The notes: generated from the sequence alone by a model not told the origin. Shown: positions 7,590-16,663, counted from the stretch's first letter. The stretch: DNA of 64,000 bases from Terriglobia bacterium (GCA_020073445.1 JAIQFE010000011.1:1-64000); one strand, 5' to 3'. Translations and numbers: made by a program.

Positions 7590-9800
7590 ATGGAACGGTT
7601 CAGACTGCACCTGCTGGTTGGGTTGCTATTCAGCGCCATGATCGCGCAGGCGCAAATCTTCGGAACCGTTCGAGGAACCGTCCTGGATCCTCAGAAGCTG
7701 CCGATCCCCGGGGCAACGGTGACGTTGAAGGCTCGGGGATCGGCTTGGTCGGTGGAAGCCACGACCAACGACGCCGGTGAGTTTAGCGTCCCCACGGTTC
7801 CTGCCGGGTCCTACACGATCGAAATCGATCACATGGGCTTCAAGACGATGAGCGAGTTGCTCAACCTGAGCATCGGCAGTGCTCCGGCCTTGATCTTCTT
7901 CATGGAACTCGGATCGGTCAAGACCGATTTGGAGGTGACGGCGGCGCTCGAAATTACCAACCCCGAAGCTTCCAGCCCGCCGGTCAGTATCTCTGAGCAG
8001 GACATTCTGCACACACCGGGCGCGGATCGCACCAGCAGCATGAACTTTGTCACCGATTACGTGCCGGGCTCGTATATGCTCCACGACCACCTGCACATGC
8101 GGGGCGGGCATGAAGTGACCTGGCTGGTGGATGGCGTGCCCATTCCGAATACGAATATCTCGACCAACGTTGGCCGCCAGATGGATCCCAAGGACATGCA
8201 ATCGGTTGAAGTGTCTCGAGGCGGCTATTCGGCGCGGTACGGCGACCGCACCTATGGGATGGTGAACATCGTCACTCGCTCCGGTTTCGAGTTCGATCGG
8301 GAAGGCGAGCTTAAGGTCGGCTTCGGCAGCCTGAACCAGACCAACGACCAGTTGAGCCTGGGCGGCCACAGCACGAAAATGGCGTATTATGTCAGCCTGA
8401 CCGGCAGCCGGACGGATCTTGGCCTGGAGCCTCCCACCACCTACGTTCTTCACAACAACGGATCCGCGCTGGGCGGATTCACGTCGCTGACTTATAACGC
8501 TGGCCCGAACGATCAGCTGCGATGGAACGCGTCCCTGCGCAACGACCGCTATCAGATCCCCAACACGTACGCGGAGCAGGCCGAGGGGTTTCGCGACATC
8601 GACTCCGAACGTGACTCATTTGTGAACTTCTCCTGGGTGCACACCGTGAATGCGTACACGCTCCTGACGGTATCGCCCTTTTATCACTACAACAACTCTC
8701 AGTACAACGGCGGGCTTGGGGATCCCCTGATCACTACGGCCAACCGTGTCTCGCACTACGGCGGCGGCCAGGTTACGCTCGGCGTCGTCGAAGGGCAGCA
8801 CAATTTCAACGCGGGACTGTATGGATTCCACCAGAGCGATGACAGCCTGTTCCGGTTGGAGCAGACGGGTGTGAATCCGCTCACCGCCAGCGAGCACATC
8901 CAACCCTCCGGAGACGTCGCCACCGTTTTCCTCGACGAGCAATACAAGCCCTGGCGATGGATTACGCTCAACGCCGGCTTGCGCATGACGCACTACGCGG
9001 GCCAAGTGAATGAGAATGCCGCGAACCCGCGCATGGGCGCCGCCCTCGAGATTCCGCGACTCAAGTGGGTCGCGCGCGCCTACTACGGCTACTACTACCA
9101 GCCGCCGCCGCTTTCGACCATCAGTGGTCCGCTGCTGTCCTTTGCGGTTGCGGAGGGGTTCAACTTTCTGCCGCTGCACGGTGAGCGAGATCACCAGAAG
9201 GAAGTCGGGTTAACAATTCCGTACCGCGGCTGGGTGGCGGATTTCGCTCATTTTCAGACCGACGCCTCGAACTTCGCCGACCACGATGTGCTGGGCAACT
9301 CCAACATCACGTTGCCCCTCAGCATCGCGTATGTGCGGGTTCGCGGCTGGGAAGGGACTCTCCGTTCGCCGCAGGTGTGGCGCAGGGTGCGTTTCCACCT
9401 GGCCTACTCCAATCAGGTCGTGAAAGGCGCCGGGTCAATCACTGGCGGCCTGATCAACTTTGTGCCGCCCGCGCAAGGCTTCTTCTACATCGATCACGAC
9501 CAGCGCGATACGCTGAGCACGGGGGGCGAGGCAACTCTGCCGTGGCGCACCTGGATGTCCACCAACATCAACTACGGGTCGGGATTCCTGGATCTCAATG
9601 GTCCGCAACACTTGCCGCCGCACACCACGGCGGACTTCTCGTTGGGCAAGAGCTGGCGCGAGGACTGGACGTTCGGTTTCACCGTGCTGAATATCGCTAA
9701 TTCGCGGTACCTGCTTGGCCGGGATAGCGCGTTTGCGGGTACGCACTACAACGATCCGCGTCAGGTTATGGGGCAGGTCACCTATCGATTCCACTACTAG
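7590..9800 (+). CDS. TonB-dependent receptor with carboxypeptidase-regulatory N-terminal domain
   Basis: A 736-residue outer-membrane receptor. It has a signal peptide (residues 1-22, ending AQAQ), then a beta-sandwich carboxypeptidase-regulatory-like domain at about 24-110 (GTVRGTVLDPQKLPIPGATV, then GEFSVPTVPAGSYTIEI). A plug domain at about 125-235 includes DGVPIPN and VEVSRGGYSARYGDRTYGMVNIVTR. The remaining 500 residues alternate as barrel strands and end VTYRFHY with a terminal aromatic residue. It should import a ligand using TonB energy; the substrate is not evident. Its stop codon overlaps that of the convergent DUF4159 gene at CTAG (9797-9800), so there is no room for a terminator. 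Confidence 0.85.
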   Translation: MERFRLHLLVGLLFSAMIAQAQIFGTVRGTVLDPQKLPIPGATVTLKARGSAWSVEATTNDAGEFSVPTVPAGSYTIEIDHMGFKTMSELLNLSIGSAPALIFFMELGSVKTDLEVTAALEITNPEASSPPVSISEQDILHTPGADRTSSMNFVTDYVPGSYMLHDHLHMRGGHEVTWLVDGVPIPNTNISTNVGRQMDPKDMQSVEVSRGGYSARYGDRTYGMVNIVTRSGFEFDREGELKVGFGSLNQTNDQLSLGGHSTKMAYYVSLTGSRTDLGLEPPTTYVLHNNGSALGGFTSLTYNAGPNDQLRWNASLRNDRYQIPNTYAEQAEGFRDIDSERDSFVNFSWVHTVNAYTLLTVSPFYHYNNSQYNGGLGDPLITTANRVSHYGGGQVTLGVVEGQHNFNAGLYGFHQSDDSLFRLEQTGVNPLTASEHIQPSGDVATVFLDEQYKPWRWITLNAGLRMTHYAGQVNENAANPRMGAALEIPRLKWVARAYYGYYYQPPPLSTISGPLLSFAVAEGFNFLPLHGERDHQKEVGLTIPYRGWVADFAHFQTDASNFADHDVLGNSNITLPLSIAYVRVRGWEGTLRSPQVWRRVRFHLAYSNQVVKGAGSITGGLINFVPPAQGFFYIDHDQRDTLSTGGEATLPWRTWMSTNINYGSGFLDLNGPQHLPPHTTADFSLGKSWREDWTFGFTVLNIANSRYLLGRDSAFAGTHYNDPRQVMGQVTYRFHY

Positions 9801-10627
9801 TGGGTGATCGGGTAGAGGACGTAGTTCACGCCGATTCGTATCCCCAGCGCGGAGAATCGCTCCGGGTAAAGGGGAGCATCCGCGAACTCCCACGAATCGC
9901 CGATATCTGAATTGGCCGTGATGGCCACCATCAGGCGGCCCTTATCGTCGCGCACGCCCATCCACCGCGGAGTGATGCCGCCATCGCGCGGACCGCGCCG
10001 CAGGCCCCATTCGCCCAGGATCTGATACCGGTCATTGAGGTCGTAGACGGTGTGAAATAGCGGCTCTTCGTTACTCAGGTCAACGATATCGCGGTTGGGG
10101 AAAATCTTCTTCATGCCCGCTTCGAACCCGCGCCACTCGTCGGGACCCCAGAAATCGTCGGCGTAAAAGAAGCCGCCGCGCAGCAGGTATTCGCGGATTT
10201 TCGCGGCCTGCTCATCGGTCAGATCCCAGTTGCCGGTCAGGCCGGAATAAAGCCAGGGCCAGTTGTAGATGTCATCCACGTCGTCGGGATTCACGGGTTG
10301 CTCCAGACTGCGGGCATCCACCCGGCTCAAACGGCGCAGCGCGGTCAGGAAATGCCGGTCGGCTCGCGGATAGTCCTCGGTCCAACTGGTTCCACCCTCG
10401 CGCCAGTCTCTGCGCCCGCGGAATTCGAACCGCGCGTAGGGCAGCGACGGGAACATCAATCTGGCGAATACGAACTCGGCCGGCTTTTGCGCGTCGGCCG
10501 GCATGGGGATGTCGTCGTACTGCTCGAGACTCTCGAAGAGCCTCCAGGGGCGCTGATACGCGTACAGACATCCGCATAGCGCGAGACAGCCTACGCTCAG
10601 CCACAACGCGTTTTTCAGCTTAATCAC
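9797..10627 (-). CDS. DUF4159 protein, paralogue 1
   Basis: A 276-residue protein with an N-terminal signal or anchor (LWLSVGCLALCGCLYAY; the Cys could form a lipobox) followed by a single DUF4159 domain. Shared landmarks with the copies at 17471 and 38775 are FVFARLMFP, W-x-x-DYPRADRHFL, R-x-DAR, NWPWLYSG, the LRGGFFYADDFWG-x-x-EW block and the C-terminal NSDIGDSWEFADAPLYPE plus GVNYVLYPITH. The fold resembles class I glutamine amidotransferases but lacks an obvious catalytic Cys, and the biochemical role is unknown. It starts at GTG, 10 nt downstream of the YciI-like gene, so the two form a leftward operon. Confidence 0.8.
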   Translation of the reverse strand: MIKLKNALWLSVGCLALCGCLYAYQRPWRLFESLEQYDDIPMPADAQKPAEFVFARLMFPSLPYARFEFRGRRDWREGGTSWTEDYPRADRHFLTALRRLSRVDARSLEQPVNPDDVDDIYNWPWLYSGLTGNWDLTDEQAAKIREYLLRGGFFYADDFWGPDEWRGFEAGMKKIFPNRDIVDLSNEEPLFHTVYDLNDRYQILGEWGLRRGPRDGGITPRWMGVRDDKGRLMVAITANSDIGDSWEFADAPLYPERFSALGIRIGVNYVLYPITH

Positions 10628-10637
10628 ACGAGTACAC

Positions 10638-10925
10638 TCAAGCCGGCATCAGATCCTGATTCACCCACAGCAGATTCCAGGGGCGAATGGTCCAGGATAC
10701 GAACACGCCGCCTTGTCCAAACGGGTCCTCCCGAATCATCCGCTCGACTTCCTCTTTCGTTTCTGCTTCGTAGATCAGCAGCCCGCCGCTGTCGTCGGTG
10801 AACGGTCCGGCCATGGCCGCTTTGCCGGCCTTCCTGAGACCCATCAGATATTCGCGATGCGGGGGCCGGAATTGGGCGATTTTGCTCTTGTCCGGCGTGT
10901 ATTCGATGACGGCGGCGAATTTCAT
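10638..10925 (-). CDS. YciI-like protein
   Basis: A 95-residue ferredoxin-fold protein of the YciI family: MKFAAVIEYTPDKSKIAQFRP, HREYLMGLRKAGK, then GPFTDDSGGLLIYEAETKEE and DPFGQGGVFVSWTIRPWNLL. The conserved HREYL and GPF motifs, with the D-P-F helix end, support the call. Members are small dimeric proteins with a His/Asp pair in a pocket; most have no proven function. It precedes the DUF4159 gene by 10 nt on the same strand. It is divergent from the U32 peptidase gene with only about 50 bp between, so the two promoters must be crowded. Confidence 0.85.
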   Translation of the reverse strand: MKFAAVIEYTPDKSKIAQFRPPHREYLMGLRKAGKAAMAGPFTDDSGGLLIYEAETKEEVERMIREDPFGQGGVFVSWTIRPWNLLWVNQDLMPA

Positions 10926-10973
10926 AGGATGTTCTAGTGTATCCCCATCTTACCCCCGCTTCTGGCGGCCTCC

Positions 10974-13517
10974 TTGGAGCGGCAGCATACACTGGACATA
11001 GTGGTTCCTTCCCGTACCAAGCCCGAAATCAAGAGCCCGGCCGGCCATTGGCCGCAACTCCACGCCGCCATCGAAGCGGGCGCCGACGCCGTGTACTTCG
11101 GGCTGACACATTTCACCGCTCGCGCCAAGGCTGGATTCACCACGGCCGAGCTGCCGGAAGCCATGCGAACCCTGCATCGACGCGGGGTCAAGGGTTACGT
11201 GACGTTCAATACCTTGGTCTTCGATAGCGAGCTGCAATCCGCGGCTCGGGCCCTGGCGGCGATCGCGGAAGCCGGGGCCGATGCGATTCTGGTTCAGGAC
11301 TGGGCGGCCGTCGCGCTGGCCCGCCGCATCGCGCCCGATCTCGAAATCCACGGCAGCACGCAGATGAGCATCACCAGCGTGGAAGGCGTGAGACACGCTC
11401 TGGGGCTCGGCGTGCGGCGTATGATTCTGGCGCGCGAGCTTTCGCTCGAAGAGATCCGTGCGATCCGGCAGCAGACCGATGCCGAGCTGGAACTTTTCGT
11501 GCACGGCGCGCTGTGTGTCTCCTATTCCGGGCAGTGCTTCTCTTCGGAAGCCTGGGGCGGACGCAGTGCCAATCGCGGCCAGTGCGCGCAAGCCTGCCGG
11601 CTGCCCTATGAAATGCTGGTCGATGGCGTCGCGCAGCCTTTGGGCGATGCGCGCTATCTGCTCTCGCCCGGCGATCTGTACGCGCTGGAGCAAGTGCCGG
11701 AAATCGTGGATATCGGCATCTCCGCGCTCAAGATCGAAGGCCGGTACAAGGACGCGGAGTATGTCGCGCTGACGACGCGTGCGTATCGAAAAGCGGTGGA
11801 CGATGCGTGGGCTCGGCGTGAATCGCGTGTCGATGGAAGTGTGAAGGCCGAGCTGGAACAAGTGTATTCGCGCGGGCTTGGTCCGTTCTTTCTGACCGGG
11901 ACAAATCACCAGGTGGTGGTAAAAGGTCGCGCACCGCGCCATCGCGGACTGCGCGTCGGCCTGGTGAGGAGCGTGTCGCCCACTAGCGTTGTGGTGACTC
12001 CGGAATCCGATCCTACGATTCCGCGCCTGAAGCCCGGCGATGGAATCGTCTTCGATGCCGCCGATTGGCGCAGTCCTGGCGAGCCGGAAGAAGGCGGGCG
12101 CATTTACCAGGTGCTGCCGGTAGCAGGCAATCTGGAACTAGCGTTCGCGAATGGCGCCGTGAACACTTCGCGGATTCGCCCAGGCGATCTGGTGTGGCGC
12201 ACGCATGATCCGGAGATCGACAAATCGGCGCGACCCTACACAACGGCTGCATCCCCCGTGAGCAGGCAGAAGGTGAATGTTCGCGTCGTCGCGCGTGAGG
12301 GCGAGCCTCTGGATCTTGAATGGTCTCTTCCAGCGCGGCCGGAAACCCAGGTGCGCGTCGTTTCTGATGTGCCGCTGGGCGCCGCCCAAAACCGCGGAAT
12401 CACCGCCGAGTTCCTGCGCGAACAACTCGGCCGCCTGGGCAACACGCCGTATGAACTCGGTGAGCTGGATCTGGTGTCCGAAGGTTCGCCGTTCGCGCCC
12501 AGCTCGCTGCTGAATCATTTGCGCCGTCAGGCCGTTCAGAAGCTGGTCGAACTCCAGTCGAAGCTGCGCAAATTGGAGATCCGCGATCCTCTGGACGCAG
12601 TCGCGCAGTTGTTGCCTTCGCCCAGACCGGCCGCCGCGCAGGCGACGCAACTTCATTTTCTGGTCCGCACGGCCGAGCAACTGGATGCCGCACTTGCGAT
12701 AGCCCCCGAACTGGCGCCCGCCAGCATCACGCTCGATTATCTCGACCTGTACGGCCTGCGGCCCTCGCTCGATCGCGTGAAAGCGGCCGGGATAGAGGCG
12801 CGCGTAGCTTCTCCTCGCGTTTTGAAACCAGGGGAACAGAGAATAGCCGATTTTCTGCTGCGCTGCGAGGCTCCGATCCTGGTGCGCTCCGCGGGACTTC
12901 TGGAAACGCTCCGCCCGGCCGGAGTTCGATTAGACGGCGATTTCAGTTTGAACGCCGCCAACGCCATTTCGGCCGACCTGCTGCTCGCCATGGGTCTCAG
13001 CCGCGTAGCGCCCACGCACGATTTGAATGCCGAGCAGATCGCCGAGCTTGCCCGCGGCGTCGATCCGTCGCGTCTCGAAGCCATCGCTTACCACCATCTC
13101 CCCGTGTTTCACACTGAACACTGCGTGTTTTGCCGGTTTCTTTCGACCGGCACCAGTTATCGCGATTGCGGCCGCCCGTGCGAGAAGCACCAAGTGGCTC
13201 TGCGCGATTCCAGCGGTCGTCCGCATCCCGTCATGGCTGATGTCGGTTGCCGCAACACGGTCTTTGGAGCCGAAGCGCAGGAGGCGAGCCTGCATTTGGC
13301 CGACTGGCTTGCGGCGGGAATCCGGCATTTCCGGCTTGAATTTGTCCACGAAACGCCCGATCAGGTTACCCGCGTCGGCCGGGCGTTTTCCGACTTCTTT
13401 GCCGGCCGTTCGACGCCCGAGGAACTGCATCGCGCACTGCGGCGCTGCGCTCCGGAAGGCGTGACCGAGGGCAGCCTTTTCGTTCCTTCGAGCGCGCTAC
13501 TGCCGGTGTTGCAATAA
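10974..13517 (+). CDS. U32-family peptidase / tRNA-rRNA hydroxylation-type protein
   Basis: An 847-residue protein. The N-terminal TIM-barrel is clear from KPEIKSPAGHWPQLHAAIE and GADAVYFGL. The U32 signature LELFVHGALCVSYSGQC is present at about 175-191, followed by further Cys in GQCAQACRLPYE, the set that in relatives binds an iron-sulfur cluster. A C-terminal DUF3656-like region follows and contains another Cys cluster (HTEHCVFCRFL, DCGRPCEKH). Relatives include E. coli RlhA and TrhP, which take part in RNA hydroxylation, so an RNA-modification role is at least as likely as proteolysis. The start is uncertain: TTG at 10974 has no ribosome site, and GTG at 11001 also leaves the full conserved domain. 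Confidence 0.85.
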   Translation: MERQHTLDIVVPSRTKPEIKSPAGHWPQLHAAIEAGADAVYFGLTHFTARAKAGFTTAELPEAMRTLHRRGVKGYVTFNTLVFDSELQSAARALAAIAEAGADAILVQDWAAVALARRIAPDLEIHGSTQMSITSVEGVRHALGLGVRRMILARELSLEEIRAIRQQTDAELELFVHGALCVSYSGQCFSSEAWGGRSANRGQCAQACRLPYEMLVDGVAQPLGDARYLLSPGDLYALEQVPEIVDIGISALKIEGRYKDAEYVALTTRAYRKAVDDAWARRESRVDGSVKAELEQVYSRGLGPFFLTGTNHQVVVKGRAPRHRGLRVGLVRSVSPTSVVVTPESDPTIPRLKPGDGIVFDAADWRSPGEPEEGGRIYQVLPVAGNLELAFANGAVNTSRIRPGDLVWRTHDPEIDKSARPYTTAASPVSRQKVNVRVVAREGEPLDLEWSLPARPETQVRVVSDVPLGAAQNRGITAEFLREQLGRLGNTPYELGELDLVSEGSPFAPSSLLNHLRRQAVQKLVELQSKLRKLEIRDPLDAVAQLLPSPRPAAAQATQLHFLVRTAEQLDAALAIAPELAPASITLDYLDLYGLRPSLDRVKAAGIEARVASPRVLKPGEQRIADFLLRCEAPILVRSAGLLETLRPAGVRLDGDFSLNAANAISADLLLAMGLSRVAPTHDLNAEQIAELARGVDPSRLEAIAYHHLPVFHTEHCVFCRFLSTGTSYRDCGRPCEKHQVALRDSSGRPHPVMADVGCRNTVFGAEAQEASLHLADWLAAGIRHFRLEFVHETPDQVTRVGRAFSDFFAGRSTPEELHRALRRCAPEGVTEGSLFVPSSALLPVLQ

Positions 13518-13541
13518 CTCCAAATTTGATACAGTCGTGCC

Positions 13542-14051
13542 ATGAAACTTCCGCTGGTGCTGTCACTGCTCGCGCTCGCTGTGGGGCCAGCGCTGGCGCA
13601 AAAGATCGACATCGAATTCGACGAGTCCGCCGTTTTCGAACGCTACAAGACCTTTCACATTGTTCAAGGCCAGATCAACGCCAAGGCTGCGGCTCTCAAC
13701 AGCGATCTCACGCGTCGCAAGATCGAAACGGAAATCCGCAAGAGGCTTACCGAGAAGGGGCTGATGGAAGTGGAGAGCAACCCGGATCTGAACGTGCGCT
13801 TCACCCTGGGACAAGCCCGGAGATCGGAAGTGGAGGCTTATCCGGCAGGCTGGCGCGGGCTGGGCACCCGGCGCGTCCGGGTCGCGTATACCGAGGGAAC
13901 GCTAGTCATCAATCTGCGCGATACCAGCCGCAAGGAACTCGTCTGGCGCTCGGTTGCGGTAGAGGATAAGAGCGATCCCATAGAGATCTCCAAGCATCTG
14001 GACGATATGGTCAGGAAATCGATCGAAAAGTACCCGCCGAAGACGAAATAG
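13542..14051 (+). CDS. DUF4136 exported protein
   Basis: A 169-residue protein with a signal peptide (LPLVLSLLALAVGPALAQ). The DUF4136 pattern follows: F-x-x-YKTFHI near the start of the mature region, RRKIETEIRKRLTEKGL, NPDLNVRFTLG, then a strand-rich end EGTLVINLRDTSRKELVWRS and a final helix (HLDDMVRKSIEKYPP). Members are small envelope proteins or lipoproteins; this one lacks a lipobox Cys and is probably free in the periplasm. Function is unknown. It lies 24 bp after the U32 gene on the same strand and could be read with it. Confidence 0.8.
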   Translation: MKLPLVLSLLALAVGPALAQKIDIEFDESAVFERYKTFHIVQGQINAKAAALNSDLTRRKIETEIRKRLTEKGLMEVESNPDLNVRFTLGQARRSEVEAYPAGWRGLGTRRVRVAYTEGTLVINLRDTSRKELVWRSVAVEDKSDPIEISKHLDDMVRKSIEKYPPKTK

Positions 14052-14061
14052 TGGAGAGAAA

Positions 14062-14141
14062 GTGGACAGGCAGCTCTGTCCACTCCCAGGTTCGTGCGCG
14101 AGGTCACAAGTTTGCGGGAGGGGACAGAGTAGCCTGTCCCC
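14062..14141. repeat. Pair of related perfect hairpins in a convergent gap
   Basis: Two 8-bp perfect palindromic stems lie side by side. GTGGACAG-GCAGCT-CTGTCCAC covers 14062-14083 and GGGGACAG-AGTAGC-CTGTCCCC covers 14120-14141. Both have 6-nt loops and share the core GGACAG/CTGTCC. They fill the 100-bp gap between two convergent genes, as REP-like palindromes or bidirectional terminators often do. Neither has a T-run. Confidence 0.6.
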
Positions 14142-14153
14142 ATCTACCACGTT

Positions 14154-14738
14154 CTAATGATCGTGTCCGGCGTCGGGACCAAACGCCGATCGACGGTAGG
14201 GCGCGGCTGGCGTCGACATCTTTTGGTGCTCAGGACCAGTTGCCGGGCGCGGACCCGGATACTTGATCAGATCCCAGCCGGCGAAGTTCTTATTCCCGCC
14301 ATAGTACGGATCGCCGAACATACCTTCGAGCGTCAGCCGGCGCGCGCGATTGAAGAATGCCCGGCCCGTCGGCAGTCCTTCTGCGCGGTTCGTATCGATG
14401 GCGGTGAGCACTTCGTCGCGTTTATCAGCGGAGAGATCCGCCAGGGGCGAGCCGTGCACGCGTCGAGCATAGGCATCCACGGCTTCCAGGCCTGCGATGA
14501 AGGTGTCTTTTTCGCTGCTGAGATATCCCGCCAGCTGCCGATCGATATAATTCTGCGCCCCCGCATCCACCGCTCCCGGACCGTTTTCATCGCGCGGAAT
14601 CAGCCGGTCGATGAACGCCTCCAGAGTGCGAAGCTGCGCGGGCGTCAGGGCGTGCTCTGATGGCTGTCCGGAAGACTTCAGCGCGGCGACCGGAACAAGC
14701 GCCGCGCTAGCGATCAGAGTACGCCGGGAGAACGCCAT
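14154..14738 (-). CDS. Gluconate 2-dehydrogenase subunit 3 family protein
   Basis: A 194-residue protein. It has a Tat-like signal (FSRRTLIASAALVPVAAL) followed by the subunit 3 family core: L-x-T-LEAFIDRLIPRDENGPGA, AGAQNYIDRQLAG, FFNRARRLTLEGMFGDPYYGG, then NFAGWDLIKYPGPRP. This small subunit normally accompanies an exported GMC oxidoreductase and is carried through Tat with it. No GMC gene lies on either side, so it is an orphan here; the partner may be elsewhere. The C-terminal 30 residues are His/Pro-rich and poorly conserved. It is 6 nt downstream of the PEBP gene and shares its operon. Confidence 0.8.
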   Translation of the reverse strand: MAFSRRTLIASAALVPVAALKSSGQPSEHALTPAQLRTLEAFIDRLIPRDENGPGAVDAGAQNYIDRQLAGYLSSEKDTFIAGLEAVDAYARRVHGSPLADLSADKRDEVLTAIDTNRAEGLPTGRAFFNRARRLTLEGMFGDPYYGGNKNFAGWDLIKYPGPRPATGPEHQKMSTPAAPYRRSAFGPDAGHDH

Positions 14739-14743
14739 GGAAT

Positions 14744-15367
14744 CTACTGTTGCCCGAACATGCCGATGTACACGCCCTTGGAAAGGACCTTGCCGTTCAT
14801 GGCGGCCATCAGATCCGCGCGCGACGTGTTGGCAGGCAAGCCGAGCTTCGCACTCAGAGCGTAAATCTCGAACGTGTAGTGATGATCGCCGTGACCGGCC
14901 GGAGGGCAGGGGCCAAAATAGCCGGCTTGTCCGGCGATGTTGTTGGGCTGCTTGGCGCCGCTCGGGAGGTCAGCTGTATTCGGCACGCCCGCGGGAAGAC
15001 TGGTGGCATCGCCCGGAATGTCGAAGATGGCCCAATGCAGCACGTCGTTGGTCGCAGAGCCCGCGAGGACGGGATCGGGATCGTGCAGGATCAGAGCGTA
15101 GCTCATAGTTCCGGCGGGACCCGCGGTCCAGCTGATCGCGGGGGAGGGAACTCCCTGGCCGGCAGCGCATGTGTTCGCAGCGGGAATTCTGCCGCCATCG
15201 ACGAAGCCTGCGATGGTCATCTTGACCATGGGGGGAAGGTTGGGACCGCCTTTACCCTTGCCGTTGCCTTTGCCGCCACCCTTGCCGCCTTTGTCCTGGG
15301 CGATCATGGCGCCCGCGCCGGCCGCAACGATCAGCGCCAGAGCCATCATAAACCGTGTTGCTCGCAT
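14744..15367 (-). CDS. YbhB/YbcL-type phosphatidylethanolamine-binding (PEBP) protein, exported
   Basis: A 207-residue protein. It has a signal peptide (FMMALALIVAAGAGAMIAQ), then an unusual Gly/Lys-rich linker (KGGKGGGKGNGKGKGG), then a PEBP domain. The conserved blocks are CAAGQGVPSPAISWTAGPAG, YALILHDPDPV, VLHWAIFDIPG, GYFGPCPPAGHGDHHYTFEIYAL and the final helix KVLSKGVY. The D-P-D and H-W residues of the anion-binding pocket are present. ATG 15367 is chosen because GAGGAGAA lies 13 nt upstream and the signal peptide starts there; a longer frame to 15424 adds only a charged leader. Bacterial members bind small phosphorylated ligands or inhibit proteases, and the exact role here is unknown. 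Confidence 0.85.
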   Translation of the reverse strand: MRATRFMMALALIVAAGAGAMIAQDKGGKGGGKGNGKGKGGPNLPPMVKMTIAGFVDGGRIPAANTCAAGQGVPSPAISWTAGPAGTMSYALILHDPDPVLAGSATNDVLHWAIFDIPGDATSLPAGVPNTADLPSGAKQPNNIAGQAGYFGPCPPAGHGDHHYTFEIYALSAKLGLPANTSRADLMAAMNGKVLSKGVYIGMFGQQ

Positions 15368-15430
15368 TGTCTGTGTTGTTCTCCTCGTCATTCGAACTCT
15401 ACCAAATTCAAATACCAAATCCACCCAATT

Positions 15431-16624
15431 CTAGCTTCTTTTGACCGCCGCCCGCGTGATGTCTTTGATCGCCGGCGTCCCGCACTGTTGCATAGTCCTT
15501 TGCAATTCGGCGCGCAGAATATCCAGGACCCGCTCAACGCCTTCCTGGCCGAACGCGGTTAGTCCGTAGATGTACGGCCGGCCGATGCCCACCGCACGCG
15601 CGCCGAGCGCCAGAGCCTTGTAGATATCCGTTCCACGCCGGAAGCCCCCATCCACCAGCACCGGAAGCTGGCTGCCCACTGCGTCCACCACCTCCGCCAG
15701 GCTGTCGATCGTGCTCCGCAACGTTTCGGTCGCGCGGCCTCCATGATTCGACACCAGCACTGCATCGGCGCCGTGCTCACGGCACAGGCGGGCATCCTCG
15801 GCGGTGTCGATGCCCTTGATGATCAGTTTCATCTTGCTCGTCATGGTCAATTTGCGCAGCCGGTCCATGTACTTCCAGTCCGCCGCAGACGGGTTGATTC
15901 CGCCCTCGATCCCGTCGAGATTCGGTCGTCCTTTGAGCGATCCGACCCCGCTGGTGTGACACGACAGGCAGTTCCGCGTATCGGTGCGACGCAGCCGTTC
16001 GGCCGTCTCGGTGTTGCGGCCGCCCAGGAGATCGACGGTCCATGCCAGCACAGGACATCCCGCCGCTTCCGCCCGGCGAACCATCTTCTCGGTCCCGTCC
16101 CAGTTGACGGGCATGTAAAGCTGATACCAGAGTGGGCCGCCGAGCGCCCGCGCGACTTCCTCCACCGGAGACGACGACACGGTGGATAGGATCTGGGTGG
16201 CCTTCTTGGCCTTGGCCGCGCGCGCGACCGCGACTTCACCCTCGGGGTTGAACATCTTCTGCCCGCCCACGGGGCACAGGAAGATGGGAGTTTCCCAGGG
16301 AACGCCGAACACTTCCGTGCGCAAGTCGGGCTTGGAAACATCCACCAGCCGCCGTGCGCGAAGCTGGAAGTGCTGAAAGCTCTCGCGATTGAGTTTCAGC
16401 GTGGCATCGTCATCTACGCCGCTGATCAGGTAGCCGAGATGCGCGGGCGGCAGCATGCCACGCGTGAGAGCTTCGAAATCGCTCACGCTCAGGGCGTCGG
16501 CCGCGCGGTTCATAGCCGGCGAATTTTGCTGCGCCCATGCCTTGTTTCCCATAGCGGCGGCCAACGGGCTGGCCGCGAGAAAACGCAAAAAGTCGCGTCG
16601 TTTCGAGGATGTGTGCGATGCCAT
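15431..16624 (-). CDS. Exported FMN-dependent alpha-hydroxy-acid dehydrogenase with CxxCH motif
   Basis: A 397-residue member of the lactate/glycolate/mandelate dehydrogenase family. The FMN TIM-barrel is intact: GYLISGVDDDAT (Tyr65), YQLY (170), Lys270 in LIIKGI, catalytic His294 and Arg297 in SNHGGR, and the phosphate-binding end VDGGFRRGTDIYKALALGA to IGRP. Two features are unusual. A Tat-type signal (KRRDFLRFLAASPLAAAMG) predicts export, since most relatives are cytoplasmic. The loop over the active site carries NCLSCHTSG, a c-type haem attachment motif at 219-223, absent from ordinary members. It would oxidise a 2-hydroxy acid such as lactate in the periplasm, possibly passing electrons to haem. 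ATG 16624 is preferred over GTG 16642. Confidence 0.85.
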   Translation of the reverse strand: MASHTSSKRRDFLRFLAASPLAAAMGNKAWAQQNSPAMNRAADALSVSDFEALTRGMLPPAHLGYLISGVDDDATLKLNRESFQHFQLRARRLVDVSKPDLRTEVFGVPWETPIFLCPVGGQKMFNPEGEVAVARAAKAKKATQILSTVSSSPVEEVARALGGPLWYQLYMPVNWDGTEKMVRRAEAAGCPVLAWTVDLLGGRNTETAERLRRTDTRNCLSCHTSGVGSLKGRPNLDGIEGGINPSAADWKYMDRLRKLTMTSKMKLIIKGIDTAEDARLCREHGADAVLVSNHGGRATETLRSTIDSLAEVVDAVGSQLPVLVDGGFRRGTDIYKALALGARAVGIGRPYIYGLTAFGQEGVERVLDILRAELQRTMQQCGTPAIKDITRAAVKRS

Positions 16625-16663
16625 CGCCGCTGATTCTAGCACTGTGGTAACATTCCGTACATT

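Noticed and set aside
10950-11942. 330-codon leftward open frame
   Set aside because: Antisense to the U32 gene, which carries the complete family signature; the translation is Arg/Gly-rich without pattern.
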